From Collimonas fungivorans Ter331 (lineage in GTDB: Bacteria > Pseudomonadota > Gammaproteobacteria > Burkholderiales > Burkholderiaceae_D), in the NCBI RefSeq assembly GCF_000221045.1, contig NC_015856.1, positions 2,176,687-2,240,686 of the forward strand: a stretch of DNA of 64,000 nucleotides, written 5' to 3'. Of this stretch, positions 7,438-16,323 are shown one piece after another. The translations under genes were made by a program, and so were the position numbers. Each line of letters starts with the position of its first letter. The stretch's first letter is position 1. A model generated the notes under the pieces. It searched no databases, had not been told where the DNA came from, and saw only the letters and a program-made list of their open reading frames with translations.

Positions 7438-7785
7438 CGGGCGCGAACAAAGCAATAACATTTTCTTCTTTGACAGATGTCGGTTCGTGGACAACAGTGA
7501 ATAGGTCCGGAATGGCAATCACGCCTGCTTGATCAGGGCGTTGCCGCGGATTTGCAGGAATATGCAATTAACTGCCACTATTGACAGTTCAAGAAGGATC
7601 ACCAAAAGCGTACTATCAAGGGGATGGAGCGGGCTTTATGCCCGGTGCGCCGCTATTGCGGCGGAGCCGGGTATTCGGTATTTTTCCTGCACGATCGGCA
7701 ATGTCCTTTCCGTAGCAACGGAAAGTCGATGGTTTTGCCAGGCAGGATGTTCTTTGTCTTTCGACATTAGGCTAAGGAGATTGCA
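7438..7785 (+). other. 348-bp non-coding region with two stable hairpins (possible structured leader)
   Basis: No convincing gene is present; an 89-codon open frame at 7529-7798 has no ribosome binding site or recognisable content. Two hairpins stand out. The first is CCCGG-TG-CGCCGC, loop TATT, GCGGCG-GAG-CCGGG at 7641-7671. The second is a perfect 8-bp stem, CTTTCCGT, loop AGCA, ACGGAAAG, at 7706-7725. Both would lie in the 5' leader of the 61-codon gene at 7786. I could not match them to a known riboswitch class. Confidence 0.45.
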
Positions 7786-7971
7786 ATGGTTAGGCTGAAT
7801 GAAGCTACCGTCATTTTTAAAGGACTGGCTTACGAATTCGACAGCACCGCGGAGGCGGCGGAATTCAAGAAGCGCCTGGAAGCCGGCGGCGATCCGAAAC
7901 GTTATGCTGATGCATTCAAATGTATTGACATCTATTCAAGCCCGGCAAAGCGCGAGGTGGAAGAGGCCTGA
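7786..7971 (+). CDS. Small hypothetical protein (61 aa)
   Basis: The product has 61 residues, starts at an ATG preceded by AAGGAG at good spacing, and has normal codon use. It is soluble and charged, with a likely beta start (LNEATVIFKGLAYEFDS) and a helix (TAEAAEFKKRLEAGGD); there is one Cys. I do not recognise a family. The strong ribosome binding site and structured upstream leader argue that it is real. Confidence 0.6.
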   Translation: MVRLNEATVIFKGLAYEFDSTAEAAEFKKRLEAGGDPKRYADAFKCIDIYSSPAKREVEEA

Positions 7972-8109
7972 TGTAAACGGCCTTTGCCGGCGCCGGTAAG
8001 CGGCGACTGCGTCGGCTTGATGTGTGCTAGGATTTCTCTCCGATAAATTCAATGCGCCGGCTGCCGAGCAGACGATCTTCTGCAGCGCTGGACCGTCACA
8101 GGAGAACCT

Positions 8110-8721
8110 ATGCAGCTCATCGGCATGCTCGACTCGCCCTTCGTCCGCCGCGTTTCGATTTCCCTGCAATTGCTTGGCATCCCATTCGAGCACCAGTCGG
8201 TCTCGGTGTTCAGCACCTTCGAACAATTTCGCCAGATCAATCCGGTCGTCAAAGCGCCGTCGCTGGTGTGCGACGACGGCCAGGTGCTGATGGATTCGAG
8301 CCTGATCCTGGATTATGCGGAAGCGCTGGCTGCGCCGCGTAGCCTGATGCCGGCCGCCATCGGCGAGCGCCAGCATGCGTTGCGGGTGGTCGGGCTGGCA
8401 TTGGCGGCTTGCGAAAAAACCATACAGATTGTCTACGAGCGCAATTTGCGGCCGCCGGAAAAACAGCACGAACCTTGGGTGGCCCGGGTCCAGGGCCAGC
8501 TGTTTGCGGCTTACCAGGCGCTGGAGATTGAACTGCGCAACAAGCCGCTGGCAGTGAGCAGCAAGGCCATCAACCAGGCCGGGGTGAGCACGGCCGTTGC
8601 CTGGTCGTTCACGCAGATGATGCTGCCTGAAATTGTCATCGCGGCCGATTATCCGGCGCTGCAGGCATATTCCGCGCAGGCCGAACGCCTGGCCGAATTC
8701 ATCGCCGCGCCGCCGGTATAA
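8110..8721 (+). CDS. Glutathione S-transferase family protein
   Basis: A 203-residue GST. The N-terminal thioredoxin-like domain begins MQLIGMLDSPFVRRVSISL, with Ser9 at the position of the catalytic residue. The cis-Pro motif follows at VKAPSLV, then the glutathione gamma-Glu contact DSSLILDY. The helical C-terminal domain begins near residue 85. AGGAGA precedes the start. The family conjugates or reduces electrophiles in the cytosol; the substrate cannot be read from the sequence. It stands alone, convergent with two lipoprotein genes. Confidence 0.88.
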   Translation: MQLIGMLDSPFVRRVSISLQLLGIPFEHQSVSVFSTFEQFRQINPVVKAPSLVCDDGQVLMDSSLILDYAEALAAPRSLMPAAIGERQHALRVVGLALAACEKTIQIVYERNLRPPEKQHEPWVARVQGQLFAAYQALEIELRNKPLAVSSKAINQAGVSTAVAWSFTQMMLPEIVIAADYPALQAYSAQAERLAEFIAAPPV

Positions 8722-8760
8722 AACTCAGGGAACCGCAACGGCTCCCGAGCCCGGCGTCTT

Positions 8761-8904
8761 CTATTGCTGATGTTTGGTATTGTGGGCAGCGCCCGTGTCG
8801 TCGCACCAGGACGGGCGGGCATCGGGATCGTCGCATTTCAGGTTCGGATAGGCACAGCCGGCCAGCAGCGAAATCAAGGCAAGTATTCCTAGTGCTGTTT
8901 TCAT
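8761..8904 (-). CDS. Small lipoprotein (47 aa)
   Basis: On the minus strand an ATG at 8904 opens 47 codons ending at TAG 8763-8761. The product is MKTALGILALISLLAGC followed by a short Asp/Pro-rich tail with two more Cys (KCDD and SWCDD). The LLAGC lipobox predicts an outer- or inner-membrane lipoprotein whose mature part is only 31 residues. It lies 22 bp downstream of another lipoprotein gene on the same strand, so they probably form a pair. No family is recognised. Confidence 0.65.
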   Translation of the reverse strand: MKTALGILALISLLAGCAYPNLKCDDPDARPSWCDDTGAAHNTKHQQ

Positions 8905-8926
8905 GAGAACCGCCTGTGGCCTGGAT

Positions 8927-9289
8927 TTAATTCATCATGCGGCACTGCCGCTGTTCACATTTGTAGAGCTGCTGCTGGCCGTCCTGGCAGCTGACCTGGT
9001 AAGTCTCGACGGCACCGGTCTTGGCGATCAGCGTTGCGCCGGGCTGGGCCGGAAGGCAAGCTGTCTTGCGCGCCATGCGCTCCACGGTGTCGGATAATTC
9101 GCCTCCTTTCCGGCCGGAAGACTGTTGCGGCACGTCGATCACTTGTTCGGACGGGCTCAGCGATTCCGATAGCGATACCGGCGCCGGCGCGCTGCTGCGC
9201 TGCGGCGGCGTGTAGCTGCGGACGTTGGGTTGCAATGCGCTGCAGCCGGCAAGAAGGATGGCGGCGAGAAATAGAAGTGGATTTTTCAT
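8927..9289 (-). CDS. Hypothetical lipoprotein (120 aa)
   Basis: 120 residues with a lipoprotein signal (MKNPLLFLAAILLAGC), then a low-complexity Pro/Ser linker and a C-terminal domain. That domain has four Cys (TACLPAQ, VSCQDGQ, YKCEQRQCRM) that may form two disulfides. GAGACG, a weak ribosome binding site, precedes the ATG. It is the first gene of a two-lipoprotein unit with the 47-residue gene. The function is unknown. Confidence 0.7.
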   Translation of the reverse strand: MKNPLLFLAAILLAGCSALQPNVRSYTPPQRSSAPAPVSLSESLSPSEQVIDVPQQSSGRKGGELSDTVERMARKTACLPAQPGATLIAKTGAVETYQVSCQDGQQQLYKCEQRQCRMMN

Positions 9290-9452
9290 GCGTCTCCCAA
9301 TAAAAATGCATTAAATTGGTGCTGGAACCACCTGTGTCAAATGTATCATCTTTTGGGTAAACATAGCTTGGTTTTAAGTGTAGCCCGGGATGGCGAAAAA
9401 AGGAAACCGCAAGCCAGTGCTTGCGGTCGCGGGCGGTCGAACTGCGCGCCGG

Positions 9453-10844
9453 TCAGTCTTTGCCGGGACTCTTGATGAAACGCCAGACCAGCAGCGCCGC
9501 GCCGCCGTAGGCGATGGCGATCGCGCCGAAAGCCAGCGGGATGCGCAGATCCCAGTCCGGCGCCGCGTGCAGGATGCTGCCTATGATGGCTACCCCGACC
9601 AGGGCGCCGATCTGGCGGTTGGCGTTCAAGGCCGCGGCGGCGCTGTTCGCATGGATTCGTCCGGCGACCTGCATGACGGTGGTGGTCATGGCCGGCACTG
9701 CAATGCCGACTCCCCAGTTGGCGATGGCGGCCGCCATCGCGAACAGCAGATAGGAAGTATGCGGCCGCATGCCAGTCAGCAGCGCGGCCAGCAAAGCCGC
9801 CAGCAGCAAGCCGCCCAGCATCGGAAGGCGGGCGCCCCAGCGCGCCGTGATGCGTCCCGACAGCAGGTTCCCGACTGAAAATACCGCCATCACCGGCAGC
9901 AGCTGCAGGCCGGTGTGCAAGGCATCGGCGCCGCGCGCCTGCTGCAAGAACAGGCTGAGCAGGAACAGCTGGCCGAAGGCGCCGAAGTTGATCAGGAAGC
10001 CGATCGCATTGGCGGCGGCAAAGCGCGGCGTGGCGAACAGTGCGCGCGGCAGCAGCGGCTCCGCGCCGCGCCGTTCGCGCCGCACCAGCAGCATCAGCGC
10101 AATTACCACCAGCGCCGCGGTCGCCAGGATAGGCGAGGAAGTCCAGCCGTACACCGGCCCCTCGATCAGGGTGAAGCACAGGCTGGCCAACCCTGTGATG
10201 CCAAGCGCATGGCTGGCGGCGGGCAGCGGCCGCCAGTGCCTGGGCGCCGCCGGAATTACGGTGTGCGCCAGCAGCAGGCCCAGCAAGCCGACCGGGACGT
10301 TGATCAGGAATACGCTGCGCCAGCCGAAACCGTGGACCAGCACGCCGCCGACCAGCGGACCCATGGCCGCCGCCACCGCCACGATCGCCGACCAGGTGCC
10401 CAGCATGCGGGCGCGGACGCGGTCGTCTTCGTAAGCATGGGTCAGCAGGCTGAGCGAACTGGGCATGAACAGGGCCGAGCCGACGCCTTGCAGCATGCGC
10501 GCGGCGATCAGGGTATTGCCGTCGGGCGCGGCGCCGCACAGCAGGGAGCCGAGCATGAACACCACCAGCCCGCTCAGGTAGATGGTCTTGGCGCCGTAAC
10601 GGTCGGCCAGCGCGCCGCCCACCAGCAGCAGGGCGGCAAAGGTCAGCGTATAGCCGTCCACCACCCACACCAGGCCGCTCAGCGGCACCGACAGATTAAG
10701 GGAAATATCGGACAAGGCGACGTTGACGGCGGTGACGTCCAGCATCGCCATCACGAAGCCGATGGCCAGCGTCAGCAGCGGCAGCAAACCGCTGGGCGCC
10801 ATGCGGGCGTCGTTGGCGACGGGGGTGGGACATTGGGCGGACAT
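9453..10844 (-). CDS. MFS transporter, DHA2 (14-TM) drug:H+ antiporter family
   Basis: A 463-residue polytopic protein starting at an ATG with AGGAGAAACTGACC upstream. The DHA2 signature motifs are visible: DVTAVNVALSDIS in helix 1, the motif-A loop GGALADRYGAKTIY, and LQGVGSALFMPSSLSLL in helix 4. About 14 hydrophobic segments are present. It should export a toxic or signalling compound across the inner membrane. The divergent LysR-type gene, with a palindrome in the shared 132-bp promoter region, is probably its regulator. Confidence 0.88.
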   Translation of the reverse strand: MSAQCPTPVANDARMAPSGLLPLLTLAIGFVMAMLDVTAVNVALSDISLNLSVPLSGLVWVVDGYTLTFAALLLVGGALADRYGAKTIYLSGLVVFMLGSLLCGAAPDGNTLIAARMLQGVGSALFMPSSLSLLTHAYEDDRVRARMLGTWSAIVAVAAAMGPLVGGVLVHGFGWRSVFLINVPVGLLGLLLAHTVIPAAPRHWRPLPAASHALGITGLASLCFTLIEGPVYGWTSSPILATAALVVIALMLLVRRERRGAEPLLPRALFATPRFAAANAIGFLINFGAFGQLFLLSLFLQQARGADALHTGLQLLPVMAVFSVGNLLSGRITARWGARLPMLGGLLLAALLAALLTGMRPHTSYLLFAMAAAIANWGVGIAVPAMTTTVMQVAGRIHANSAAAALNANRQIGALVGVAIIGSILHAAPDWDLRIPLAFGAIAIAYGGAALLVWRFIKSPGKD

Positions 10845-10939
10845 GGTCAGTTTCTCCTGTTGTGCCGCTGCGTCTGCGGGCAAGGCTCTATGGTAGTCCG
10901 CTCCGATGATGTAATAAATCAGTATAATTTCATCTGTCT

Positions 10940-10955
10940 GATGCAAAAATGCATC
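10940..10955. promoter_or_regulatory. Candidate LysR operator
   Basis: GATGCA, AAAA, TGCATC is a perfect 6-bp inverted repeat between the divergent MFS and LysR-type genes. A TATAAT hexamer lies just upstream at 10923-10928 and may be the -10 box of the LysR-type gene. Repressor placement downstream of its own promoter would fit autoregulation. Confidence 0.45.
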
Positions 10956-10976
10956 ACCACAGCCAATGGAGGATTG

Positions 10977-11843
10977 ATGGATTGGGACAGCGCCCGGATT
11001 TTCCTCGGCATATACCGCGCCGGCACGCTGCGCGGCGCTGCTGCGCTGCTGCAGGTGGACCAGGCCACCGCCGGCCGCCGCCTGAACGGCATGGAGCAGG
11101 CGCTGGGGGCGCGTTTGTTCTTGCGCACGCCTACCGGCTATGTGCCGACGCCTGCGGGCGAGCTGGCGTTTGCCGCGGCGGAGCGGATGGAGCATGCGGC
11201 CGACCAGCTGCAGCGGCAGATGCAGGGCATCGACGATCGTTTGTGCGGCGTGGTGCGACTGGCCACGACCGACACTATGGGCAAGCATTTTCTGATGGTG
11301 GCCATGCAACGGCTGCATGCGGTGCATCCGGATATCCGGGTGGTGCTGAGCACTTCCACCCAGGTCTCGAACCTGACCCGGCGCGAAGCGGACCTGGCGG
11401 TGCGCACCATACGTCCCAGCAGCCCGGACCTGATTTCGCGCCATCTGACGCGCCGCGAAGTCGGCCTGTATGCGGCAAAAAGCTACCTCAAACTGCGCGG
11501 CGAGCCACTACCCGATACCGCACTGGCCGGCCACGACCTGGTGATCTACCAGCGCAGCATTTCACCTTCCCAAGGCGTGGCCTTGTGCGGCGAAGCCGTC
11601 GGCAACGCCAGGGTGGCGATGGAAGTCAACTCCGGGCTGATGATGATCGAGGCGGTGCGCGCCGGACTTGGCATCGGCGAGCTGCCGACCCACATGGCCG
11701 ACAGCGATCCGCTGCTGGCGCGGATCTGGCCGCAGCGCGCCGAAGCCTACGATATCTGGCTGGTGCTGCACGGCGACCTGAACCGCACGGCGCGGGTACG
11801 TGCGGTGGCGGATGCGATCGTCGAAGTGTGCAGCGAAATGTGA
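10977..11843 (+). CDS. LysR-family transcriptional regulator
   Basis: 288 residues from the ATG at 10977 (GGAGG five bases upstream). The N-terminal winged helix (WDSARIFLGIYRAGTLRGAAALLQVDQATAGRRLNGMEQALGARLFLR, residues 2-50) is of LysR type. A type 2 periplasmic-binding-like effector domain follows (residues 90-288). It is divergent from the DHA2 exporter gene, a common arrangement in which the regulator controls the pump in response to a substrate. Confidence 0.9.
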   Translation: MDWDSARIFLGIYRAGTLRGAAALLQVDQATAGRRLNGMEQALGARLFLRTPTGYVPTPAGELAFAAAERMEHAADQLQRQMQGIDDRLCGVVRLATTDTMGKHFLMVAMQRLHAVHPDIRVVLSTSTQVSNLTRREADLAVRTIRPSSPDLISRHLTRREVGLYAAKSYLKLRGEPLPDTALAGHDLVIYQRSISPSQGVALCGEAVGNARVAMEVNSGLMMIEAVRAGLGIGELPTHMADSDPLLARIWPQRAEAYDIWLVLHGDLNRTARVRAVADAIVEVCSEM

Positions 11844-11865
11844 CGGCGCCGGAAAAATCAGGCGC

Positions 11866-12948
11866 TCAGAATTTCAAGGCATTGAGATAGCCGGTCAGCT
11901 CCAGGTAACCGCGCCCGGCGTGTTGGCCATTGCGATTGACAGTCACCGCGCCTTCCCAATACACCGATCCGGTCGACAGCCGCGAGTCGAGTTCCTGGTC
12001 GTCCTGTAATGGCGCCAGCGACCATTCGACAGCGCCGGTATGCAGCAGCTGCTGCACCGGATAACTGGCGTCGGTGCGCGGCGAACGCCAGCTGCGCTGC
12101 GGCTGGAAGCTGACCTGCTCGGGTGCGAACTGGGTGACCTTGCCGGCGGCGTCGCGCAAGGCGGCGTGCGCCCACAGCTTGCTGCCGTCGCGGCTGCGGA
12201 TCTGGAACGCCATCAAGGCGGAACCGTCGTCCAGGTTGGCGCCCAGCCAGTCCCAGCCGACGGCGTCGGCGTCCAGCACGCTGGTCGACCATTCGTGATC
12301 GAGCCAGGCGCTGCCGCTGACCTCTTGCGCGCGGCCGGCGCGAACCAGCTTGCCGCTGACCTGCAGCTGCGGTTCGCTATAGTAATAACTGGCTTGCGCC
12401 GCTTGCGGTCCCTTGCGCGAATAGCCGTGCTGGCCTTGCAGCATGGGCGGCTGGCTCGGTTTGAGCTTCAACTGCAAGGTGAATCCGTCGGCGGCGACGC
12501 TGGCCTGGTAGCTGCCGTCGGCGCCGCGCAGCAAACGCCAGTCGTCCAGCGTGACATCGGTATTGCCTTCCTTGGCGTAGGCCAGGCCGAAACCTGCGCG
12601 CGCGCTTTTTTGCGCATGCAGGAGTTTGCCCAGGCTGGGGTCGGACAGCGCCGCATGGGCGATGATCAGCTGGCTGGGCGCGAAGGCGCTCGGATTGGCG
12701 CGGTCATGTTCGGTAGCGGAACGGAAGAAGGTGACCTGGAAACCGATAGGCTTGCCGTCGGGCGTCGCCAGCCAGCCGGTGGCGTACCACCATTCGGTAC
12801 GGAAATCGGGATGGGCGCCGCTGTCTTGCGGCAGCGTCACCGTCCGCTCCGGCGTCACCTGCGCGAAGCGCGGCGGCGCGGCGAATTGCGGCGGCGCCGC
12901 CAGCAGCAAGGCGCTCAATAGCCACAACCGGCAGCAGCGGAAAAACAT
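11866..12948 (-). CDS. AttH/CrtC-like lipocalin-type protein of an ABC system
   Basis: 360 residues starting at an ATG that overlaps the permease stop by one base (TGATG), with GGAGG upstream. It has a signal peptide, then the AttH/CrtC pattern: FRTEWWYATGWLATPDG near the N-terminus, QVTFFR, SGSAWLDHEWSTS with DAVGWDWLGANLDDGSALM in the middle, and a C-terminal lipocalin-like half. Relatives are the AttH component of AttEFGH ABC systems and carotenoid hydratases of the CrtC group. Position behind an ABC ATPase and a FtsX-type permease favours the AttH role. The substrate is unknown, possibly a lipid. Confidence 0.82.
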   Translation of the reverse strand: MFFRCCRLWLLSALLLAAPPQFAAPPRFAQVTPERTVTLPQDSGAHPDFRTEWWYATGWLATPDGKPIGFQVTFFRSATEHDRANPSAFAPSQLIIAHAALSDPSLGKLLHAQKSARAGFGLAYAKEGNTDVTLDDWRLLRGADGSYQASVAADGFTLQLKLKPSQPPMLQGQHGYSRKGPQAAQASYYYSEPQLQVSGKLVRAGRAQEVSGSAWLDHEWSTSVLDADAVGWDWLGANLDDGSALMAFQIRSRDGSKLWAHAALRDAAGKVTQFAPEQVSFQPQRSWRSPRTDASYPVQQLLHTGAVEWSLAPLQDDQELDSRLSTGSVYWEGAVTVNRNGQHAGRGYLELTGYLNALKF

Positions 12949-15527
12949 CACCAATCCTCCCGTACCGAATGCAGCACATCGACAGACACCGCGCGCAATC
13001 CCGCCAGCAAGGCCGTGGCGCCGGCCGACAGCAGCAGCAACAGCGCCACTGCCGCCAGTTCCTGCCATGGCATGTGCAATTCCATGGTCCAGTGAAACGA
13101 TTGCGGATTGACGATGAACACCAGGATCAGGCTGATGGCCCAGCCCAGCAGGAAACCGACCAGCATGCCGAGCGCGGTCAGCAGGCCGCCTTCCAGCGCC
13201 AGCATGGACAGGATCTGGCGGCGCGTGACGCCGACATGGCGCAGCATGCCGAATTCGCGCGCACGGGCCAGGGTCTGGGCGGAAAAGGTGGCCGCCACGC
13301 CAAACAGGCCGATCACGATGGCGACGATTTCCAGCAGGTAGGTGACGGCAAAACTGCGGTCGAAAATCTTCAGCGTCTGCGCCCGGATTTCTCCTGGCTG
13401 GGAAATTTCCAGCGCTGCGCCGAACGGCAATTTGCGCAAGGCCGCCATCACCGCGCCGGGATCGGCGTCGCGCTGCAGCCTGAGTGCGGCGTCGGTGACT
13501 TCAGTATCGCCGCTCAAACGCTGGTAGTCTGGCAGCCGCAGCTGGATGGCGCCAGATTGCCGCGCATAATCGCGCCAGACGCCGGCCACCGTGAAGCGAT
13601 AAGGATGGCCCGCCAGCGGCAGCGTGACTTGCTGCCCGAGACGGTAGCCGTAGAGGTCGACCATGGCTTCCGAGACCCAGATCGGCAAGCTGCCGGCGGC
13701 AACCGCGCTGGCCGGCAGCAGCGGGCCGACCAGCGGCAGCGTACGGGCCGGATCGGCGGCGTCGATGCCGCGTGCGATCAGGATCACCGGCGGCCGCGCC
13801 GGGTCCAGCGTGAGCGTCGAGGTACGCAGGAAATCGGCGCGCGCGACGCCGGGAACCGCCGCCAGCAAGCGCTGCTCGGCCGGCTGCATGGCGCCGGTTT
13901 CGCCGCTGGTGGCGGAGCGCGCATACAGGTCGGCCGACAGCAGCTGCTGCATCCAGTCGTCCACCGATATGCGGAAACTGGCGACCATGATCGCCATCGC
14001 CACGATCAGGCTGAAGCTGGACAGCACGCCGCCGAGCGCAATCGAAGCTTGTCCCGGCACATTGGCCAGGCGCGCCAGCACCAGGGTCGCGATGAGGCCG
14101 CGGCGGCCTTCCGGGCTGAACCCTAGGCTCAATCTTTGCAATGCAGAGAACACCAGCGCCGCCGCCCGCGGCATCAATGTGATGCCGCCGATCAGCAGCA
14201 GCGCCACCGCGACATAACCGAAGATAGGCAAGCCGAACAGCGGCGGCAGCCGTGTCAGCAACGCGCCCAGCAGCAGGCAGGCCAGCGCCGGCCAGGGTGT
14301 CGCCAGCCGCGCCAGCGGGGTTTCTTCGCTGCCGGACTTGAGTGCGGCGGCTGGTTGCGCGCGCGATGCTTCCAGCGCCGGCGCCAGGCTGCCGAGCAGG
14401 GCGATGCCGCTGCCGAGCGCGAAAAAAACCAGCGCCGCTGGCAGGTCGAATTGCACGCTGGCCTGCACGCCGCGAAAATAACCGCCGCCCAGGTCGCCGC
14501 CAAAAAAATGCAAGGCGGCCGCCGCCAACGCATATCCCAGCGCCAGCCCGAGCAGCGCTCCCAGGCAGCCCAGCAAGGCGCCTTCCAGCAATACCTGGCG
14601 CAGCAATTGGCTGCGCCGCCATCCGAGTACGCGCAGCAGGGCAAACTGCGAGCGGCGCCGGATCACCGACAGCGCCTGGGTCGAGAACACCAGGAACGCA
14701 CCCGTAAACAACGCCACCAGCGCCAGCACATTCAGGTTGATGCGGTAGGCGCGCGACATGTTGTCGTTGCTGCTTTCCTGGTCCTGGCTGGCCGAGACCT
14801 GCAGGCGTTGCGCCCACTCGGCCTGCAGCGCGCGCCTGAACGCTTCGCGGTTGACGCCCGGCTGCAGCTTGAGGTCGATGCGCGACAGCTTGCCGATGCG
14901 GTCGAAGCGCCATTGGGCGGCGCCGATATCCATCACCGCAATCCGCTGCCCGGCGCGGGCCCGCACCAGGCCGCCTGCCACCCGCAGCTTGACGATGGCG
15001 GTGCCGTTGCGCAGCGCCAGCGTCTGCCCAGGCTGGACCTGCAGCCATTGCTGGGCCGCCGGCGACAGGAAGATGGCGTCGTCGGCCAGGGTATCGAACT
15101 GGCGGGCAGGATCGGCTACGCCGGTCAGGTCGGGCGTGATGTGGGCGGCGCGGAAGGTGTCGACGCCCAGCACTTTCAGCGCGCTGGCCTGGCCCGGCAC
15201 GGTGACGTTGAGTTCCAGCACCGGGCTGGCGACCGCCACGCCCTCGCGTTTTGCCAGCTGCGGATAGATGGTCTCGTCGAACAGGCTTTGCATGCCGCGC
15301 AGCTGCAGGTCGGACTGGCCCGACAGGCTCCTGGTGGCGGCCGAGAATTCGTTGAACGCGGCGCCGTTGATCAGGTCCACCGCATAACCGAGGGAGACGC
15401 CGAGCGCGATGGCGGCGATCGCCACCAGCGCCCGCACCGGATGCGCGCGCCATTCGCCCAGCAGCAGCCAGCGCGCCAACGCCGGAGCCTGCTGCAGCGG
15501 ATTGCCTGTGCCCGCCATCGACGTCAT
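12948..15527 (-). CDS. ABC transporter permease, FtsX/MacB type
   Basis: An 859-residue permease with an N-terminal helix, a large periplasmic domain (about residues 45-255), a three-helix FtsX core (about 270-400), extra helices, a second periplasmic region (about 520-710) and a C-terminal FtsX core. This duplicated layout is that of LolCE/AttF-G-like and YbbP-like exporters fused in one chain. ATGA overlap with the ATPase gene shows tight coupling. It probably moves a lipid, lipoprotein or peptide between membranes rather than importing a nutrient. Confidence 0.85.
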   Translation of the reverse strand: MTSMAGTGNPLQQAPALARWLLLGEWRAHPVRALVAIAAIALGVSLGYAVDLINGAAFNEFSAATRSLSGQSDLQLRGMQSLFDETIYPQLAKREGVAVASPVLELNVTVPGQASALKVLGVDTFRAAHITPDLTGVADPARQFDTLADDAIFLSPAAQQWLQVQPGQTLALRNGTAIVKLRVAGGLVRARAGQRIAVMDIGAAQWRFDRIGKLSRIDLKLQPGVNREAFRRALQAEWAQRLQVSASQDQESSNDNMSRAYRINLNVLALVALFTGAFLVFSTQALSVIRRRSQFALLRVLGWRRSQLLRQVLLEGALLGCLGALLGLALGYALAAAALHFFGGDLGGGYFRGVQASVQFDLPAALVFFALGSGIALLGSLAPALEASRAQPAAALKSGSEETPLARLATPWPALACLLLGALLTRLPPLFGLPIFGYVAVALLLIGGITLMPRAAALVFSALQRLSLGFSPEGRRGLIATLVLARLANVPGQASIALGGVLSSFSLIVAMAIMVASFRISVDDWMQQLLSADLYARSATSGETGAMQPAEQRLLAAVPGVARADFLRTSTLTLDPARPPVILIARGIDAADPARTLPLVGPLLPASAVAAGSLPIWVSEAMVDLYGYRLGQQVTLPLAGHPYRFTVAGVWRDYARQSGAIQLRLPDYQRLSGDTEVTDAALRLQRDADPGAVMAALRKLPFGAALEISQPGEIRAQTLKIFDRSFAVTYLLEIVAIVIGLFGVAATFSAQTLARAREFGMLRHVGVTRRQILSMLALEGGLLTALGMLVGFLLGWAISLILVFIVNPQSFHWTMELHMPWQELAAVALLLLLSAGATALLAGLRAVSVDVLHSVREDW

Positions 15528-16222
15528 TGCGGCTGCAGGCCGTCTGCGCTCATGACCAGGACGCGGTCGGCGCTGGCGGCCGCGGCGGCGGAATGGGTGA
15601 CCACGATGGCCGAGGCGCCGTTGGCCTTGATTTCCTGGCGCAGCAGGGCCAGCACTTCATGCGCGGTATCGGGATCGAGGTTGCCGGTAGGTTCGTCGGC
15701 CAGGATCAGCTTGGGGCGGTGCACCAGGGCGCGCGCAATCGCCACCCTTTGCATTTCACCGCCCGACAGCTGGCGCGGGAAATCGTTGCCGCGGCCGGCC
15801 AGCCCGACCGCCGCCAGCAGTTCCAGCGCGCGTTCCAGCGGCGCGCCGTTGAGCAGCAGCGGCAGGGCGACATTCTGCTGCAAGGTCAGGTGCGGCAGTA
15901 CATGGAAGGCCTGGAAAATGAAGCCGAGTTTCTGCCGGCGCAGCAGGGTAGCGGCATCGTCGTCCAGGCTCGACATGCTGACGCCGTCGATCAGTATCGA
16001 GCCGCTGTTGGCGCTGTCGAGGCCGGCGATCAGGTTGAGCAAGGTCGACTTGCCGACGCCGGAATCGCCCATGATGGCGACGTATTCGCCGGCCGCCAGC
16101 GAGAAGTCGAGATGCGCCAGCACCACCCGGCCATGCGCATAAGACTTGCGCAGGCCGCGGCATTCCAGCGTGGGGACCAGGTCGGGGATGAAATCGGATG
16201 TCGTTTCGGTTGTGGTGTGCAT
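15524..16222 (-). CDS. ABC transporter ATP-binding protein (LolD/MacB-like)
   Basis: 232 residues from the ATG at 16222. Walker A is GDSGVGKST, the Q-loop is FIFQAFHVL, the signature is LSGGEMQRVAIARAL, Walker B is LILADEPTGNLD and the H-loop is VVTHS. This is the compact MacB/LolD class that pairs with FtsX-type permeases, here encoded by the next gene. The frame is open upstream to 16297 but those residues are unlike the family. The gene heads a three-gene operon with the permease and the AttH-like protein. Confidence 0.9.
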   Translation of the reverse strand: MHTTTETTSDFIPDLVPTLECRGLRKSYAHGRVVLAHLDFSLAAGEYVAIMGDSGVGKSTLLNLIAGLDSANSGSILIDGVSMSSLDDDAATLLRRQKLGFIFQAFHVLPHLTLQQNVALPLLLNGAPLERALELLAAVGLAGRGNDFPRQLSGGEMQRVAIARALVHRPKLILADEPTGNLDPDTAHEVLALLRQEIKANGASAIVVTHSAAAAASADRVLVMSADGLQPQ

Positions 16223-16323
16223 GCAGGCCGGTCGCTTGAACAAAGTTGGTCGCCAACAGTGTAGAGGATTTGCGCGATGACCGTGCTTCACACTCATCGG
16301 CTGAACTTATAATAGGCATGGTT

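Noticed and set aside
9346-10668. 440-codon minus-strand frame overlapping the MFS gene
   Set aside because: Alternate frame of the DHA2 transporter gene; the real frame has clear transporter motifs and a ribosome binding site.
13501-15453. 650-codon minus-strand frame inside the permease gene
   Set aside because: Shifted frame of the FtsX-type permease gene; composition is Ala/Gly/Arg-rich and lacks membrane segments.
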